Shown here: positions 34,548 through 43,530 of the stretch, piece after piece | How positions within the stretch are numbered: the stretch's first letter is position 1 | Layout: each line of letters opens with the position of its first letter | NCBI RefSeq assembly: GCF_006861795.1 | Contig: NZ_VDGH01000007.1 | Span: 62,001 to 126,000, forward strand | Origin: Psychrobacillus lasiicapitis | Lineage (GTDB): Bacteria > Bacillota > Bacilli > Bacillales_A > Planococcaceae | Direction of reading: 5' to 3' | Length of the DNA stretch: 64,000 nucleotides | Notes under the pieces: model-generated | Databases searched by the model: none | Seen by the model: the letters and a program-made list of their open reading frames with translations, nothing else | Told to the model about the DNA's origin: nothing | Made by a program: the position numbers and the translations under genes

Positions 34548-35360
34548 TCATAAACTGCGCTGTGCTAAAATTGCTTCGATTAATTGCTGCTTTGATAAAA
34601 TGCCTGGAGAGAAATCAAGTAATTTTGCCATTTGGGCAACAGCGGGAGGTTTTAACATACTTTTTTCTAAAACTTCCGTATTATAAAAGACTTTTTGTGC
34701 ATTTTCATCGGCTACTAATTGTCGGTTTGCCATTACAATAATGCGTGTAAAATAGTCTGTTACAAACTCCATATCGTGCGTAATTGTAATAACAGATTTC
34801 TGCTTTTCTTCTAACACTTGAAGTAGATTCCCTAAAACTTGTAAACCAATTTTATCTTGTCCAGCAGTAGGTTCATCCAAAATGATAATATCTGAATCCA
34901 TAGCTAATACCGATGCTATTGTTACAAACTTTCTAACAGAGTAAGGTAAGTTATAAGGATTTTCTTCTGCGAACTCAGAGATTCCACATAATTTCAGCGC
35001 CCAATCAGTAAGTTCATTTACTCGTTCAGGTTCAAATCCCATGTTTTTAGGACCAAAACGAACTTCAGATTCTACATCATTATGGAATATTTGATCATCC
35101 GGATTTTGGAAAACATAGCCTACTTTTCTTGAAACTTGTGCTGTTGTGTGATTTTTTGTATCCCAATCACCTACTAGAACAGAGCCTTCTGTAGGTTTTA
35201 ATAATCCATTCATTAACTTGACTGCTGTCGTTTTTCCTGCCCCATTTTGTCCTACAATGGCCACACGTTCTCCAGATGTGACAGAGAGTGTAAGGTTTTC
35301 TAGCGCCTTTGTTCCATCTGGATATGAAAAGCTCACATTAGTTAGATGAAGTTCAGTCAT
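34548..35360 (-). CDS. ECF transporter ATPase EcfA' with degenerate signature
   Basis: 270 aa. Walker A GQNGAGKTT (near 36), Q-loop VFQNPDDQIF, Walker B IIILDEPTAGQD and H-loop TITHDMEFV are intact. The place of LSGGQ is taken by LPYSVRKFVTIA, so one composite ATP site of the EcfA-EcfA' dimer may be non-canonical. The C-terminal groove helix includes EKSMLKPPAVAQMAKLL. Overlaps the upstream EcfA gene by 8 nt. Confidence 0.88.
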   Translation of the reverse strand: MTELHLTNVSFSYPDGTKALENLTLSVTSGERVAIVGQNGAGKTTAVKLMNGLLKPTEGSVLVGDWDTKNHTTAQVSRKVGYVFQNPDDQIFHNDVESEVRFGPKNMGFEPERVNELTDWALKLCGISEFAEENPYNLPYSVRKFVTIASVLAMDSDIIILDEPTAGQDKIGLQVLGNLLQVLEEKQKSVITITHDMEFVTDYFTRIIVMANRQLVADENAQKVFYNTEVLEKSMLKPPAVAQMAKLLDFSPGILSKQQLIEAILAQRSL

Positions 35361-36213
35361 GTGCAGCTACCTCCGTTCTATTTAAAGCATCGGCTAGTTC
35401 TTCATCACGAATTGGTAGGAAGGAAAGGGGGATACCTGATTGCTGTAATTGAAGAGCAATTTCTGTAACATGTGGATATTGAATTTGATATTTTTCAAAC
35501 TCAGGATCCGCAAATACTTCACGAACAGGGCCTTGCATAACAAGTTCTCCTTTATGCATGACAAGCAAATCATCCGCATATTCTGCGATCAGATCCATCT
35601 TATGTTCTACTAAAACAATTGTCTTTCCACGCTCTTTCATCAGCCGTATAATTTCAAATATTTGTTGTGTACCAATAGGATCGAGTTGAGAAGTTGGTTC
35701 ATCTATTACTAAAATTTCTGGATCCATTACAATAATAGACGCAAGGGCTACTCTTTGCCTTTGTCCACCTGAAAGTTCAAATGGATTTTTGTCTCTTAAA
35801 TATTCGATTTTGACAAGTTTTAGTACTTCCTCTACTCGAATTTTAATTTCTTCGACCGGTATGCCTAGGTTTTCTAAACCGTACGCTACTTCTTCAAATA
35901 CATTGTCTTTTACTCCCGACACTTGAATAAATGGATTTTGAAATACATATCCTACTTTTTCTCCAAGTTGCCCTAATTGGTAATCTGTTATTTTTGTTTG
36001 ATCGATTATTACTTCTCCATCTAAATCTCCCTTATAAAAGTGGGGGACAAAGCCTCGTATTGTATTACATAATGTTGTTTTTCCAGAGCCATTATTGCCT
36101 ATAATTGCAGTGAATTTTCCTTTTTCAATTGAAAATGAAATATTTTTTAACACGGAGTCATCGCTGACTGGATAGCGGTAAGATACATTTTTTAAATCAA
36201 TCATAGCTGTCAT
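35353..36213 (-). CDS. ECF transporter ATPase EcfA
   Basis: 286 aa. Walker A GNNGSGKTT, Q-loop VFQNPFIQVSG, canonical signature ELSGGQRQRVALA, Walker B ILVIDEPTSQLDP and H-loop LVEHKMDL. Start at 36213, seven bases after GGAGG, in a four-base ATGA overlap with ecfT. With EcfA' and EcfT it forms the energy module that drives the S component of this locus. Confidence 0.9.
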   Translation of the reverse strand: MTAMIDLKNVSYRYPVSDDSVLKNISFSIEKGKFTAIIGNNGSGKTTLCNTIRGFVPHFYKGDLDGEVIIDQTKITDYQLGQLGEKVGYVFQNPFIQVSGVKDNVFEEVAYGLENLGIPVEEIKIRVEEVLKLVKIEYLRDKNPFELSGGQRQRVALASIIVMDPEILVIDEPTSQLDPIGTQQIFEIIRLMKERGKTIVLVEHKMDLIAEYADDLLVMHKGELVMQGPVREVFADPEFEKYQIQYPHVTEIALQLQQSGIPLSFLPIRDEELADALNRTEVAAHD

Positions 36214-36953
36214 AAGAAAAACCTCCATACAATTAGACCAATAACAACCAATGCAAAGACAATTGGAAGAGCTCGGTCCATGTTACTTTTCGATAGTTGG
36301 TGTAAGCTTGTTTTTTTGACGGGAGCAGAAAATGCCCTAGATTCCAATGTAATTGCTCTCTCTTCTGTTCCTGCGATAGAAGATAAGATAAGCGGAGTTA
36401 GCGTTGGTATAAAAGCTTTAGCACGTACAAATATGGAACCTTCCGTTTCGACACCACGTGTTTTTTGCGCTTCCATAATGGTATTTGCTTGGCGACGCAT
36501 TTCTGGAATGATTTGAAGGGTTGATAATACGACATATGCTCCCATTGGTGGCAATCCTATATCTTCTAATGATTTCACGAAATCACGTACTTCTGTCATT
36601 CGGAAAAATAGAATAAAAGCAGATCCAATTGCAAGAATCCGGGATGTGAGTAATAGACCATATTTTATTCCTTCTTGTTTTATTTCAAAGATGCCCCATT
36701 CCCAAAGCACATTTTCCCCAGGATAGAAAAACATTTGCATAATGAAGATGAAGATTAAAACAGTAACCAAAGCTTTAATAACGATATTGAGGAACTCTTT
36801 TGCAACACCGGCAAGCATTGCTATTAGTATTAAAATAGGGAAGATGGCAAAAGAAAATATATATCCAGGCGATATGAGCACTACCGCAAAGATAAAGAGA
36901 GTGAAATAGAACTTTGTCATAGGATGAAGTTGAAGTAATATATTTTGTTTCAA
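36210..36953 (-). CDS. ECF transporter transmembrane scaffold EcfT
   Basis: 247 aa. Five or so TM helices and the cytoplasmic coupling region with the paired Ala-Arg-Gly-type motifs, seen here as AQKTRGVETEGS and ESRAFSAP, which contact the two ATPases. Start is TTG at 36953 behind AAGGGG; no better ATG is in range. Between the S-component gene and the ATPase genes, as expected for a dedicated (group I) ECF system. Confidence 0.9.
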   Translation of the reverse strand: MKQNILLQLHPMTKFYFTLFIFAVVLISPGYIFSFAIFPILILIAMLAGVAKEFLNIVIKALVTVLIFIFIMQMFFYPGENVLWEWGIFEIKQEGIKYGLLLTSRILAIGSAFILFFRMTEVRDFVKSLEDIGLPPMGAYVVLSTLQIIPEMRRQANTIMEAQKTRGVETEGSIFVRAKAFIPTLTPLILSSIAGTEERAITLESRAFSAPVKKTSLHQLSKSNMDRALPIVFALVVIGLIVWRFFL

Positions 36954-36980
36954 GTTACATACGCCCCTTATAAAAATAAT

Positions 36981-37019
36981 TTCTTCCCGTTCAAGAAATG
37001 AATAGTTAAACGGGAAGAA
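36981..37019 (-). terminator. intercistronic hairpin in ECF operon
   Basis: Arms TTCTTCCCGTT / AACGGGAAGAA between the S-component and ecfT genes. The T-rich tail on the minus strand (ATTATTTTTAT) is broken, so partial termination or an RNA-stability hairpin is more likely than a full stop. Confidence 0.5.
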
Positions 37020-37025
37020 TAAGAA

Positions 37026-37628
37026 TTATTTTCTGTTATTTCGTTTCATGTACAAGTCCCCATAATTCATCTTGGATAAATAACGATCTGACATGGCTTT
37101 TACGATAAAGTAAACGATTAAAACAGAAACAACTTTGTCTGCAACCTCTGTGATAAAGCTAGAAGAGAAGACTGCGGACCATAATTCCTGTCCTGACGCT
37201 AAGAAAGCTGCAGTAATAAGGGATGAAGTATTTCCTGTTACTCCACCAAAGACAAACACCGTGATAGGTGCTGAAACAATAACTGCTATAAAAGTAATAA
37301 TGATTCCAGAAATAATTGTTTTTGGTACACTTTTGAAAAAACCGTATTTAGAAAGGTAACCTGCACCAACCCCAATTGCTATAGAAGTTAATGCGTAAGG
37401 AAAATAAACAGGATTAAAAATACCGTTAATTAAATTTGTAATAAGTCCTGTAAGTAGAGCAACCCAAGGGCCTGCAATAACCCCAACTATAATTGTGCCA
37501 ATCGTATCTAAGAATATTGGTAAGCGAAGTACATTAGCTAACTGAAATCCTACTAGGTTCACTGCTACTGCAATCGGAATTAACAGCATTGCCATCATAT
37601 TAAAATCATCTTTAAAGCTGCGTTTCAT
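37026..37628 (-). CDS. ECF transporter S component, probable nucleoside importer
   Basis: 200 aa, six TM helices. It has the S-component look: FLDTIGTIIVGVIAGPWVAL in TM2-3 and the Asn/Gly-rich NLINGIFNPVYFPYALTS. ATG seven bases after AAGGGGG; the longer frame has no ribosome site. Substrate binding is inferred to be a nucleoside or related ribosyl compound because the gene sits between a nucleoside hydrolase and a ribokinase under a LacI-type regulator. Confidence 0.82.
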   Translation of the reverse strand: MKRSFKDDFNMMAMLLIPIAVAVNLVGFQLANVLRLPIFLDTIGTIIVGVIAGPWVALLTGLITNLINGIFNPVYFPYALTSIAIGVGAGYLSKYGFFKSVPKTIISGIIITFIAVIVSAPITVFVFGGVTGNTSSLITAAFLASGQELWSAVFSSSFITEVADKVVSVLIVYFIVKAMSDRYLSKMNYGDLYMKRNNRK

Positions 37629-37650
37629 GAATTTTCCCCCTTTGCTTTTT

Positions 37651-38607
37651 TTAACCAATTTGTCGGCTCATTGTTTGAACGGCACTCAGAAATTGTTCAA
37701 CAAACTTCTCTCTGTGAACCGTATGTAATACTTTCACATTATGCGGAAGCCCAGTTCGTTGTGCATAGTCTACGACAGTTGTTCCAGTTGTCAACTTGCC
37801 CTCCAGCTCGACTGCTACATAACAGTCATCCCCTTCAAATAATTCAGGTGTCAAGACGTAAGATACTGCACATAGATCATGTAAACGTATATGATTTTCA
37901 AAGCCATCCTCATGAAATGCCGTCTGTTTAGCTGCGTGGACATAAAAACGAAGCATCTGAACAACTTTTTGTGCAAAATCAGAGCCAATTGCTTCGATTC
38001 GATTGAGTTCTTCTTTTGTGACGTATGCTTTATGGGTTACGTCTAATCCGCTCATAATAATTGGAATGCCTGAACGGAAGACAATGTCTGCAGCGTGTGG
38101 ATCGACGTACACATTAAATTCTGTAGTTGGAGTCATATTTCCACCTACTGCGGCTCCACCCATATAAGAAATGTATTTAATTTTTGATTTTATTTCTGGA
38201 TGCGCTAGGAGTAGGGCACCGACATTTGTCAAGGGTCCTGTCGCAATGAGAACGATTTGTTCATCACTAGATAAGAGTGTTTCTTTCATTGCTTCTATTG
38301 CGGTTCTATTACTTAATTGGATAGTTGGTTCTGGAAAATGGACATCCCCAAGTCCATTGTCTCCATGTACTTCATCGGCGATTTCAAGCTGACGGAAAAA
38401 AGGATTATCTAAACCTCTAGCAATCTCGATATCTTTTTTCATATAACTAGTAAAAGCAAGTGCGTTGTGAATTGTTTTTGCTTGTGTTTGGTTTCCTGGT
38501 TCTGTTGTGATGAGTTTGATGTCTAGTTCGGGATGAGCAAAGGCGAGTGTTAGCGCCATTACGTCATCTATTCCAGGATCACAATCGATAATTACTGGTA
38601 TTGTCAT
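37651..38607 (-). CDS. inosine-uridine-type nucleoside hydrolase (right paralogue)
   Basis: 318 aa. DCDPGIDDVMAL near the N-terminus holds the Ca2+/ribose Asp cluster; ATGPLTNVGAL, FNVYVDPHAAD and HDLCAVSYVL match the left copy exactly or nearly so. ATG at 38607 follows GAGGTG; the 323-codon frame overlaps the LacI gene and lacks a site. Four bases behind the LacI stop and 22 bases before the ECF S component. Cleaves imported nucleoside; ribose goes to the ribokinase downstream. Confidence 0.92.
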   Translation of the reverse strand: MTIPVIIDCDPGIDDVMALTLAFAHPELDIKLITTEPGNQTQAKTIHNALAFTSYMKKDIEIARGLDNPFFRQLEIADEVHGDNGLGDVHFPEPTIQLSNRTAIEAMKETLLSSDEQIVLIATGPLTNVGALLLAHPEIKSKIKYISYMGGAAVGGNMTPTTEFNVYVDPHAADIVFRSGIPIIMSGLDVTHKAYVTKEELNRIEAIGSDFAQKVVQMLRFYVHAAKQTAFHEDGFENHIRLHDLCAVSYVLTPELFEGDDCYVAVELEGKLTTGTTVVDYAQRTGLPHNVKVLHTVHREKFVEQFLSAVQTMSRQIG

Positions 38608-38611
38608 GTGT

Positions 38612-39622
38612 TTACACCTCATTGTAATTTTTTGTGCTTTCTCTGATTATTAAAGTAGGTTCAAATATTACACCTTCCGAAATCTCACCTTCTATTTTGT
38701 TAATAAGTAGGTCTATTGCTTTTCTCCCCATTTCATACGTATTTTGCCTAACTGTAGTTAACTTTGGGATTAATGCGGTTACTAATGGAATATCATCAAA
38801 ACCAACTATGGATAGTTGATCGGGTATTTGAATTCCCATTTCATGTGCAGCTTGGTAAATACCACAGGCCATTAAGTCATTACTAGCAAAAATAGCGGTC
38901 ACCGTATTATCCCGTAGAAACTTTTTTGCTACACGATAAGCAGTATCCATTTGAAAGTCGCCAACTAAAATGGAGGATGCAGGAAGATCTACAGTAGCTT
39001 CCTTTAGAGCTCGTTGAAACCCAGAAAGTCTTTGTTTGGAATTTTGAATTTCTCTTGGTCCCGTCATACAGGCAATTTGAAAGTGACCTAAATCTGTCAG
39101 GTGTTTCCCTGCTAGGTAACCACCTTTTTCATTGTCTAAAAACACACCTGAATAATCGGTTCCATCTTCTCCACGGTCAAATAGTACATAAGGAATTTTG
39201 CCATTTTGTAACTGATTTTTACTAGTCTTTGATAAACGATCCTTACTAGAAAGTAATATGCCATCTACTTGTTGCTCTTTTAACAAGCGTATATAATTTT
39301 CTTCTTTCCCGGATTGATCGTCTGAATTACAAATAATGAGACTATATTGCCTATTGTTTGCTTCATCTTCTGCACCCCTACAAAGTTCAGGAAAGTAGGG
39401 GTTGGTAATATTTGGGACTATTAATCCGAGCATATTGGAGCGTTTTGTTACTAAACCACGAGCTAACTTATTTGGTTGGTAATTTAGCTCTTCCATTACT
39501 TTCAAGACTTTCTCCCGAGTTTTTTGGGTCATTCCGTCTTCCTTATTGTTTAATACTCGTGAAACTGTTGTGATTGAAACACCTGCCTCCCTAGCTATAT
39601 CCTTGATTGTTAACTTTTCCAT
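38612..39622 (-). CDS. LacI-family transcriptional regulator
   Basis: 336 aa. N-terminal helix-turn-helix TIKDIAREAGVSITTVSRVL, hinge PNKLARGLV, then a sugar-binding fold (LGLIVPNITNPYFPEL; IFASNDLMACGIYQAA; VGFDDIPL). RbsR/PurR-like; ligand probably ribose or a nucleoside. First gene of the operon it presumably controls, with two tandem AAAACGTTTT palindromes and a cre box upstream. A short relic of a paralogous gene lies at 25071-25133. Confidence 0.92.
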   Translation of the reverse strand: MEKLTIKDIAREAGVSITTVSRVLNNKEDGMTQKTREKVLKVMEELNYQPNKLARGLVTKRSNMLGLIVPNITNPYFPELCRGAEDEANNRQYSLIICNSDDQSGKEENYIRLLKEQQVDGILLSSKDRLSKTSKNQLQNGKIPYVLFDRGEDGTDYSGVFLDNEKGGYLAGKHLTDLGHFQIACMTGPREIQNSKQRLSGFQRALKEATVDLPASSILVGDFQMDTAYRVAKKFLRDNTVTAIFASNDLMACGIYQAAHEMGIQIPDQLSIVGFDDIPLVTALIPKLTTVRQNTYEMGRKAIDLLINKIEGEISEGVIFEPTLIIRESTKNYNEV

Positions 39623-39650
39623 CTATAATCACCTGTTCCTACTTGTTAGG

Positions 39651-39673
39651 AAAACGTTTTACGAAAACGTTTT
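39651..39673. promoter_or_regulatory. tandem LacI-type operator half-palindromes
   Basis: AAAACGTTTT occurs twice, at 39651-39660 and 39664-39673, each a self-palindrome with the central CG typical of LacI-family operators. They are about 30 bases before the LacI gene, fitting autoregulation of the nucleoside operon. Confidence 0.75.
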
Positions 39674-39695
39674 CTCTAATTGTTATTCAGAATAT

Positions 39696-39709
39696 TGCAA
39701 ACGGTTTCA
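39696..39709. promoter_or_regulatory. CcpA cre site
   Basis: TGCAAACGGTTTCA fits the cre consensus TGNAARCGNWWWCA at every position. Suggests carbon catabolite control of the nucleoside-salvage operon. Confidence 0.7.
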
Positions 39710-39756
39710 TTTGTCAATTGAATTTTCAAAAATATTAAAATAAAACAATCTATTGT

Positions 39757-39890
39757 ATTAGTTAAAGGCAGTTTCTAATGATAGAAATAGTATCTTAGCA
39801 TAATAAAAAATAGATCAAAATGAAGAGTACATTATGAAAGGGGAGTTCCGTTGTAACGATGACTTACTTAGGGAATGCAATAATGTAGGG
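39757..39890 (+). pseudogene. decayed duplicate of the fabI promoter and body
   Basis: AGTATCTTAGCATAATAAAA matches the fabI leader (31781-31800) at 19 of 20 bases. Before it ATTAGTTAAAGG...CTAATGATAG mirrors the FapR box region. After it AGTTCCGTTGTAACGATGAC TTACTTAGGG matches the coding segment for SIVTMTYLG (about 32240-32268), then AATAATGTA. The intervening coding sequence is gone and no frame is open. Confidence 0.75.
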
Positions 39891-39905
39891 GAATGCAAAT
39901 AAAAC

Positions 39906-39941
39906 AAGCTATCTCCGGAAATTTTTTCACGGAAATAGCTT
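39906..39941. terminator. weak hairpin before acyl-CoA dehydrogenase end
   Basis: AAGCTATCTCCG / CGGAAATAGCTT with one mismatch. Minus-strand tail is A-rich, plus-strand tail TTAG; terminator function for the minus-strand acyl-CoA dehydrogenase gene is possible but weak. Confidence 0.4.
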
Positions 39942-39995
39942 TAGAAAATGCAAATTCTTTTCTTTTTTATTATATTCTTTCCTCTAATTATTTTA

Positions 39996-41159
39996 CTAGA
40001 TTTCTACTTTTTCTTCTTCCAGTGCTGACTGTGCTAACTTTTTTATCGTCATATCATCCATTGGTGGATTATGTAAGCCAGCTCGAACATCTCGGTAATA
40101 GCGCTGCAATGGATTTGTTCGTTGCAAACTTTTTGCACCGACTAAGCGCATTGCTTTATCAACAATCGTGATAGCTGAATTCGTTACGACATGCTTCGCA
40201 ACTGATACTTCATTTGCTAGTAAATCTCTGGAGGCTTCGTTGTCATAAGCAGCAGCAGCTCCGTAAATGACAAAACGTGCTTTCGTCAGCTCCAGGTCAA
40301 TTTCCCCTACTAACTGTTGCACATTTGGTAGCTGTGCAATTGTTCCATTTAAACTATTGGGAGAATGCGTGTTAGCAAAATGAACAGCATAGTCACGAGC
40401 AGCTTGAGCGACCCCTAAATAAGTAGCAGGAATATGGAGTAACCATCCGTTCACTTTACCACCGCTTACTAATTCAGGAAGTTCCACTAAGTCAGTTTGG
40501 TCGACCACTACATTTGTAAGTACTAAATCATTACTACTTGTACCGCGCATAGAAATAACATCCCATGTTTCTTCTATGGAAACTCCTTCTATATCACGGT
40601 GAATAAGAAAAAATCCAACCTTTTCTTTTTCTTCAATCCATGCAGAAGTTAAAAAGTAAGTGAGTACTGGAGAAGCTGTGGTGAATATTTTTCGGCCATT
40701 CAGTATCCAGTTGTCTCCATTTTTAATAGCTGTTGTTCCTGGACGACCACCACGTGTTGGACTTCCCGTTTGTGATTCACTAACAGATCGATTTATGAGC
40801 GCGCCATTCAAAACTTCTTTAGAAAAGAACTCCAATTTCTCTTTAGTCCAAAGCTTTTTCTCAAAAAGGTCACCGATTACACCCAAGCTCCAGCCTACCG
40901 ATAATGCAGTGTTTGCATCATAGCATGCCAATGTCTCTTGTAGAAGCACCATATCATAAACAGAAAGTCCCTCACCGCCATATTCTTTAGACAATGTTAT
41001 GCTCGTATAACCCAGCTTCACTAAGTCTTCTATATTTTCTTTTGGGAAAATGGAAAGTTCGTCAATTTCAGCTGCTTTACTTGTAAATTTTTCTTCTAAT
41101 CTTGCCAAATTATTGAGCCAATCTTGTTGTTTCTTATTTTGTACAAATAACCTTTTCAT
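39996..41159 (-). CDS. acyl-CoA dehydrogenase family protein (YdbM-like)
   Basis: 387 aa flavoprotein fold. N-terminal helical domain, mid-domain with FAD-contact SESQTGSPTRGGRPGTTA and GRKIFTTASPV, C-terminal helical domain with GAKSLQRTNPLQRYYRDVR. The late 'NPLQRYYRD' and no clear catalytic Glu resemble the DszC/SfnB/YdbM branch (flavin-dependent monooxygenases or sulfur-acquisition enzymes) more than beta-oxidation dehydrogenases. YdbM of B. subtilis is sulfur-regulated, from memory. ATG at 41159 with GGAGATTA upstream. Stands alone; activity uncertain. Confidence 0.75.
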   Translation of the reverse strand: MKRLFVQNKKQQDWLNNLARLEEKFTSKAAEIDELSIFPKENIEDLVKLGYTSITLSKEYGGEGLSVYDMVLLQETLACYDANTALSVGWSLGVIGDLFEKKLWTKEKLEFFSKEVLNGALINRSVSESQTGSPTRGGRPGTTAIKNGDNWILNGRKIFTTASPVLTYFLTSAWIEEKEKVGFFLIHRDIEGVSIEETWDVISMRGTSSNDLVLTNVVVDQTDLVELPELVSGGKVNGWLLHIPATYLGVAQAARDYAVHFANTHSPNSLNGTIAQLPNVQQLVGEIDLELTKARFVIYGAAAAYDNEASRDLLANEVSVAKHVVTNSAITIVDKAMRLVGAKSLQRTNPLQRYYRDVRAGLHNPPMDDMTIKKLAQSALEEEKVEI

Positions 41160-41371
41160 AATTGCTAATCTCCTTTTAAATTTAATCCTATTTATATATG
41201 TATTAAACTTATCGATTGCATTGGAATGAGTCTACCTTTATCAGAAAAAGAAGTCAATTATAATACTGATTATTTTAGTAGGAATTATATGATATGGGAA
41301 TCCATTTACAGCTATTACCTCGCATTTTTACCTAATTTTCTATAAATCTCTTACTTCTTACTCAAAATAAT

Positions 41372-41396
41372 GTTTTTTAAAAGAGCTATAGGGTAG
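41372..41396 (+). promoter_or_regulatory. SigB-type promoter of catalase gene
   Basis: GTTTTT, 13-base spacer, GGGTAG, close to GTTTAA-N12-15-GGGTAT. B. subtilis katE is a SigB general-stress gene, which fits. The rest of the 41160-41440 gap shows nothing else I can support. Confidence 0.65.
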
Positions 41397-41440
41397 TAGT
41401 AATACAGAGGATTAGTAGCAAATAAAGAGGAGGAACCAGG

Positions 41441-43477
41441 TTGGATAAAAAAGTGAATGCAAACAGCAAAAATGAACAGTTAGAACAGTTTCGTGCGAAT
41501 GATAAAGACAAAGCAATGACTACGAATCAAGGCCTAAAAGTTTCAGAGGATGAATTTTCTTTAAAAAACGGTGAACGAGGTCCTACTCTTTTAGAGGATT
41601 TTCATTTTCGTGAAAAAATGACCCATTTTGACCATGAACGTATTCCGGAACGAGTAGTACATGCAAGAGGATATGCTGCTCATGGAGAATTTGAATTATA
41701 TGAATCGATGCACACTTATACAAAAGCGAAATTCTTACAAACCCCTGGAACGAAAACACCAGTTTTTGTAAGGTTTTCAACAGTAATTGGTTCACGTGGA
41801 TCTGGGGAACTCGCACGTGATGCACGTGGATTTGCGACAAAGTTTTATACGGAAGAGGGTAACTATGATTTAGTAGGAAATAATATTCCTGTTTTTTTCA
41901 TACAAGATGGCATCAAGTTCCCTGATTTAGTCCATGCCATGAAACCAGAGCCACACAATGAAATTCCACAAGCAGCAACTGCACATGATACTTTTTGGGA
42001 CTTCATAGCTAACAATCAAGAATCTGCCCATATGATCATGTGGGCAATGTCTGATCGGGCAATTCCAAGAAGCTTTCGAATGATGGAAGGATTCGGAGTT
42101 AATACCTTCCGATTCGTTAATGCAGAAGGTAAGTCTCATTTTGTAAAATTTCATTGGAAGCCTGTTTTAGGAGTACACTCTGTTGTTTGGGATGAAGCAC
42201 AAAAATTAAATGGTAAAAATCCTGATTTCCATAGACAGGATTTATACGAAGCAATAGCAAGCGGAAACTATCCGGAGTTTGAATTAGGCGTCCAAATGAT
42301 CGAGGAAAAAGATGAGTTTAAATTTGATTTTGATATTTTAGACGCTACAAAACTATGGCCGGAGGAAGAGGTACCGGTAAAAATTATTGGTAAAATGACC
42401 TTGAATAGAAATGTAGACAATGTTTTTGCAGAAACGGAGCAGGTGGCATTTCATCCTGGAAATGTAGTGCCGGGTATTGATTTTACTAATGATCCGCTCT
42501 TACAAGGAAGATTGTTCTCGTATACAGATACACAATTAATCCGACTCGGTGGCCCTAACTTTCATGAGCTTCCGATTAACCGACCAGTTTGCCCATTTCA
42601 TAATAATCAACGAGATGGATATGGCAGACAAACGATAAACGTTGGACAAGTAAGCTACCATAATAACTCACTTGCGGGTAATACACCTTCCCCAGTTAGC
42701 GAGGAAGAAGGTGGTTACACACATTATCAGGAAAAAGTCGATGGTCACAAAGTTCGTGCTCGAAGCGAAAGCTTTAAGGATCATTTCTCTCAAGCAACTA
42801 TGTTTTGGAACAGTATGAGTGATCCTGAGAAACAGCATATTATCAATGCATTCAGTTTTGAGCTTGGCAAGTGTAAAGAAAAGACTGTTCGTGAGCAAGT
42901 CGTAGAAATGATTATGAATGTAGATGTAGATTTAGCATGTCAGGTGGCTAAAAACTTGGGAATTACTATTCAGGCGACTAATATACCTACTAATAGCAAG
43001 GTCTCTCCTGCGTTAAGTCAATCCAATTCTGCCAAAAAACCAGATACTCGCAAAATTGCAGTACTCGTTTCAGAAGGGTTTGCTGGAGAACTGATTGCTA
43101 CGTTAGACGCTCTGAAAGCGAAAGGGACAATGATTGAGACAGTAAGTGATCATCTAGGAGCGATTAAAGGGGCTGATGGCTCTCTATTAGAAGCAAATCA
43201 TACTTTCTCTACTGCAGATTCTGTATTATTTGATGCAGTGTATGTCGCAAGTCCACAAGGTACAACACCGACATACCAAAAAGAAGCGGCCTACTTTGTG
43301 AAAGAAGCATACGCACATTTCAAGCCGATTGCTGCATCGTTTTATGGAGGCCAATTGCTTGATGAGCTTGGTTTAAAAGGACAGGCTGGTGTAATAACGG
43401 AAGAAACGGAAAATAGTTTTGTAGAAAGTTTCATCTATGCAATTGCTGAACACCGTTTTTGGAATCGAGCTGTATAA
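41441..43477 (+). CDS. katE: large-subunit catalase (HPII/KatE type)
   Basis: 678 aa clade-2 haem catalase. TTG start behind GGAGGAACC. Catalytic His in [15 protein letters not shown] (about residue 75), Asn in [11 protein letters not shown], proximal haem Tyr in [15 protein letters not shown] (near 355). The C-terminal extension from about residue 530 ([18 protein letters not shown]) is the flavodoxin/DJ-1-like domain found only in large catalases. Degrades H2O2 during general stress or stationary phase; SigB-type promoter upstream. Confidence 0.95.
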   Translation: MDKKVNANSKNEQLEQFRANDKDKAMTTNQGLKVSEDEFSLKNGERGPTLLEDFHFREKMTHFDHERIPERVVHARGYAAHGEFELYESMHTYTKAKFLQTPGTKTPVFVRFSTVIGSRGSGELARDARGFATKFYTEEGNYDLVGNNIPVFFIQDGIKFPDLVHAMKPEPHNEIPQAATAHDTFWDFIANNQESAHMIMWAMSDRAIPRSFRMMEGFGVNTFRFVNAEGKSHFVKFHWKPVLGVHSVVWDEAQKLNGKNPDFHRQDLYEAIASGNYPEFELGVQMIEEKDEFKFDFDILDATKLWPEEEVPVKIIGKMTLNRNVDNVFAETEQVAFHPGNVVPGIDFTNDPLLQGRLFSYTDTQLIRLGGPNFHELPINRPVCPFHNNQRDGYGRQTINVGQVSYHNNSLAGNTPSPVSEEEGGYTHYQEKVDGHKVRARSESFKDHFSQATMFWNSMSDPEKQHIINAFSFELGKCKEKTVREQVVEMIMNVDVDLACQVAKNLGITIQATNIPTNSKVSPALSQSNSAKKPDTRKIAVLVSEGFAGELIATLDALKAKGTMIETVSDHLGAIKGADGSLLEANHTFSTADSVLFDAVYVASPQGTTPTYQKEAAYFVKEAYAHFKPIAASFYGGQLLDELGLKGQAGVITEETENSFVESFIYAIAEHRFWNRAV

Positions 43478-43484
43478 AAATAGT

Positions 43485-43520
43485 AAAAGGCATGCCTTCA
43501 ACACAAGTGGCATGCCTTTT
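43485..43520. terminator. bidirectional terminator
   Basis: Arms AAAAGGCATGCC / GGCATGCCTTTT, twelve-base loop, T/A tracts on both sides. Shared by katE and the convergent membrane protein gene. Confidence 0.88.
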
Positions 43521-43530
43521 TCTGATTTAT

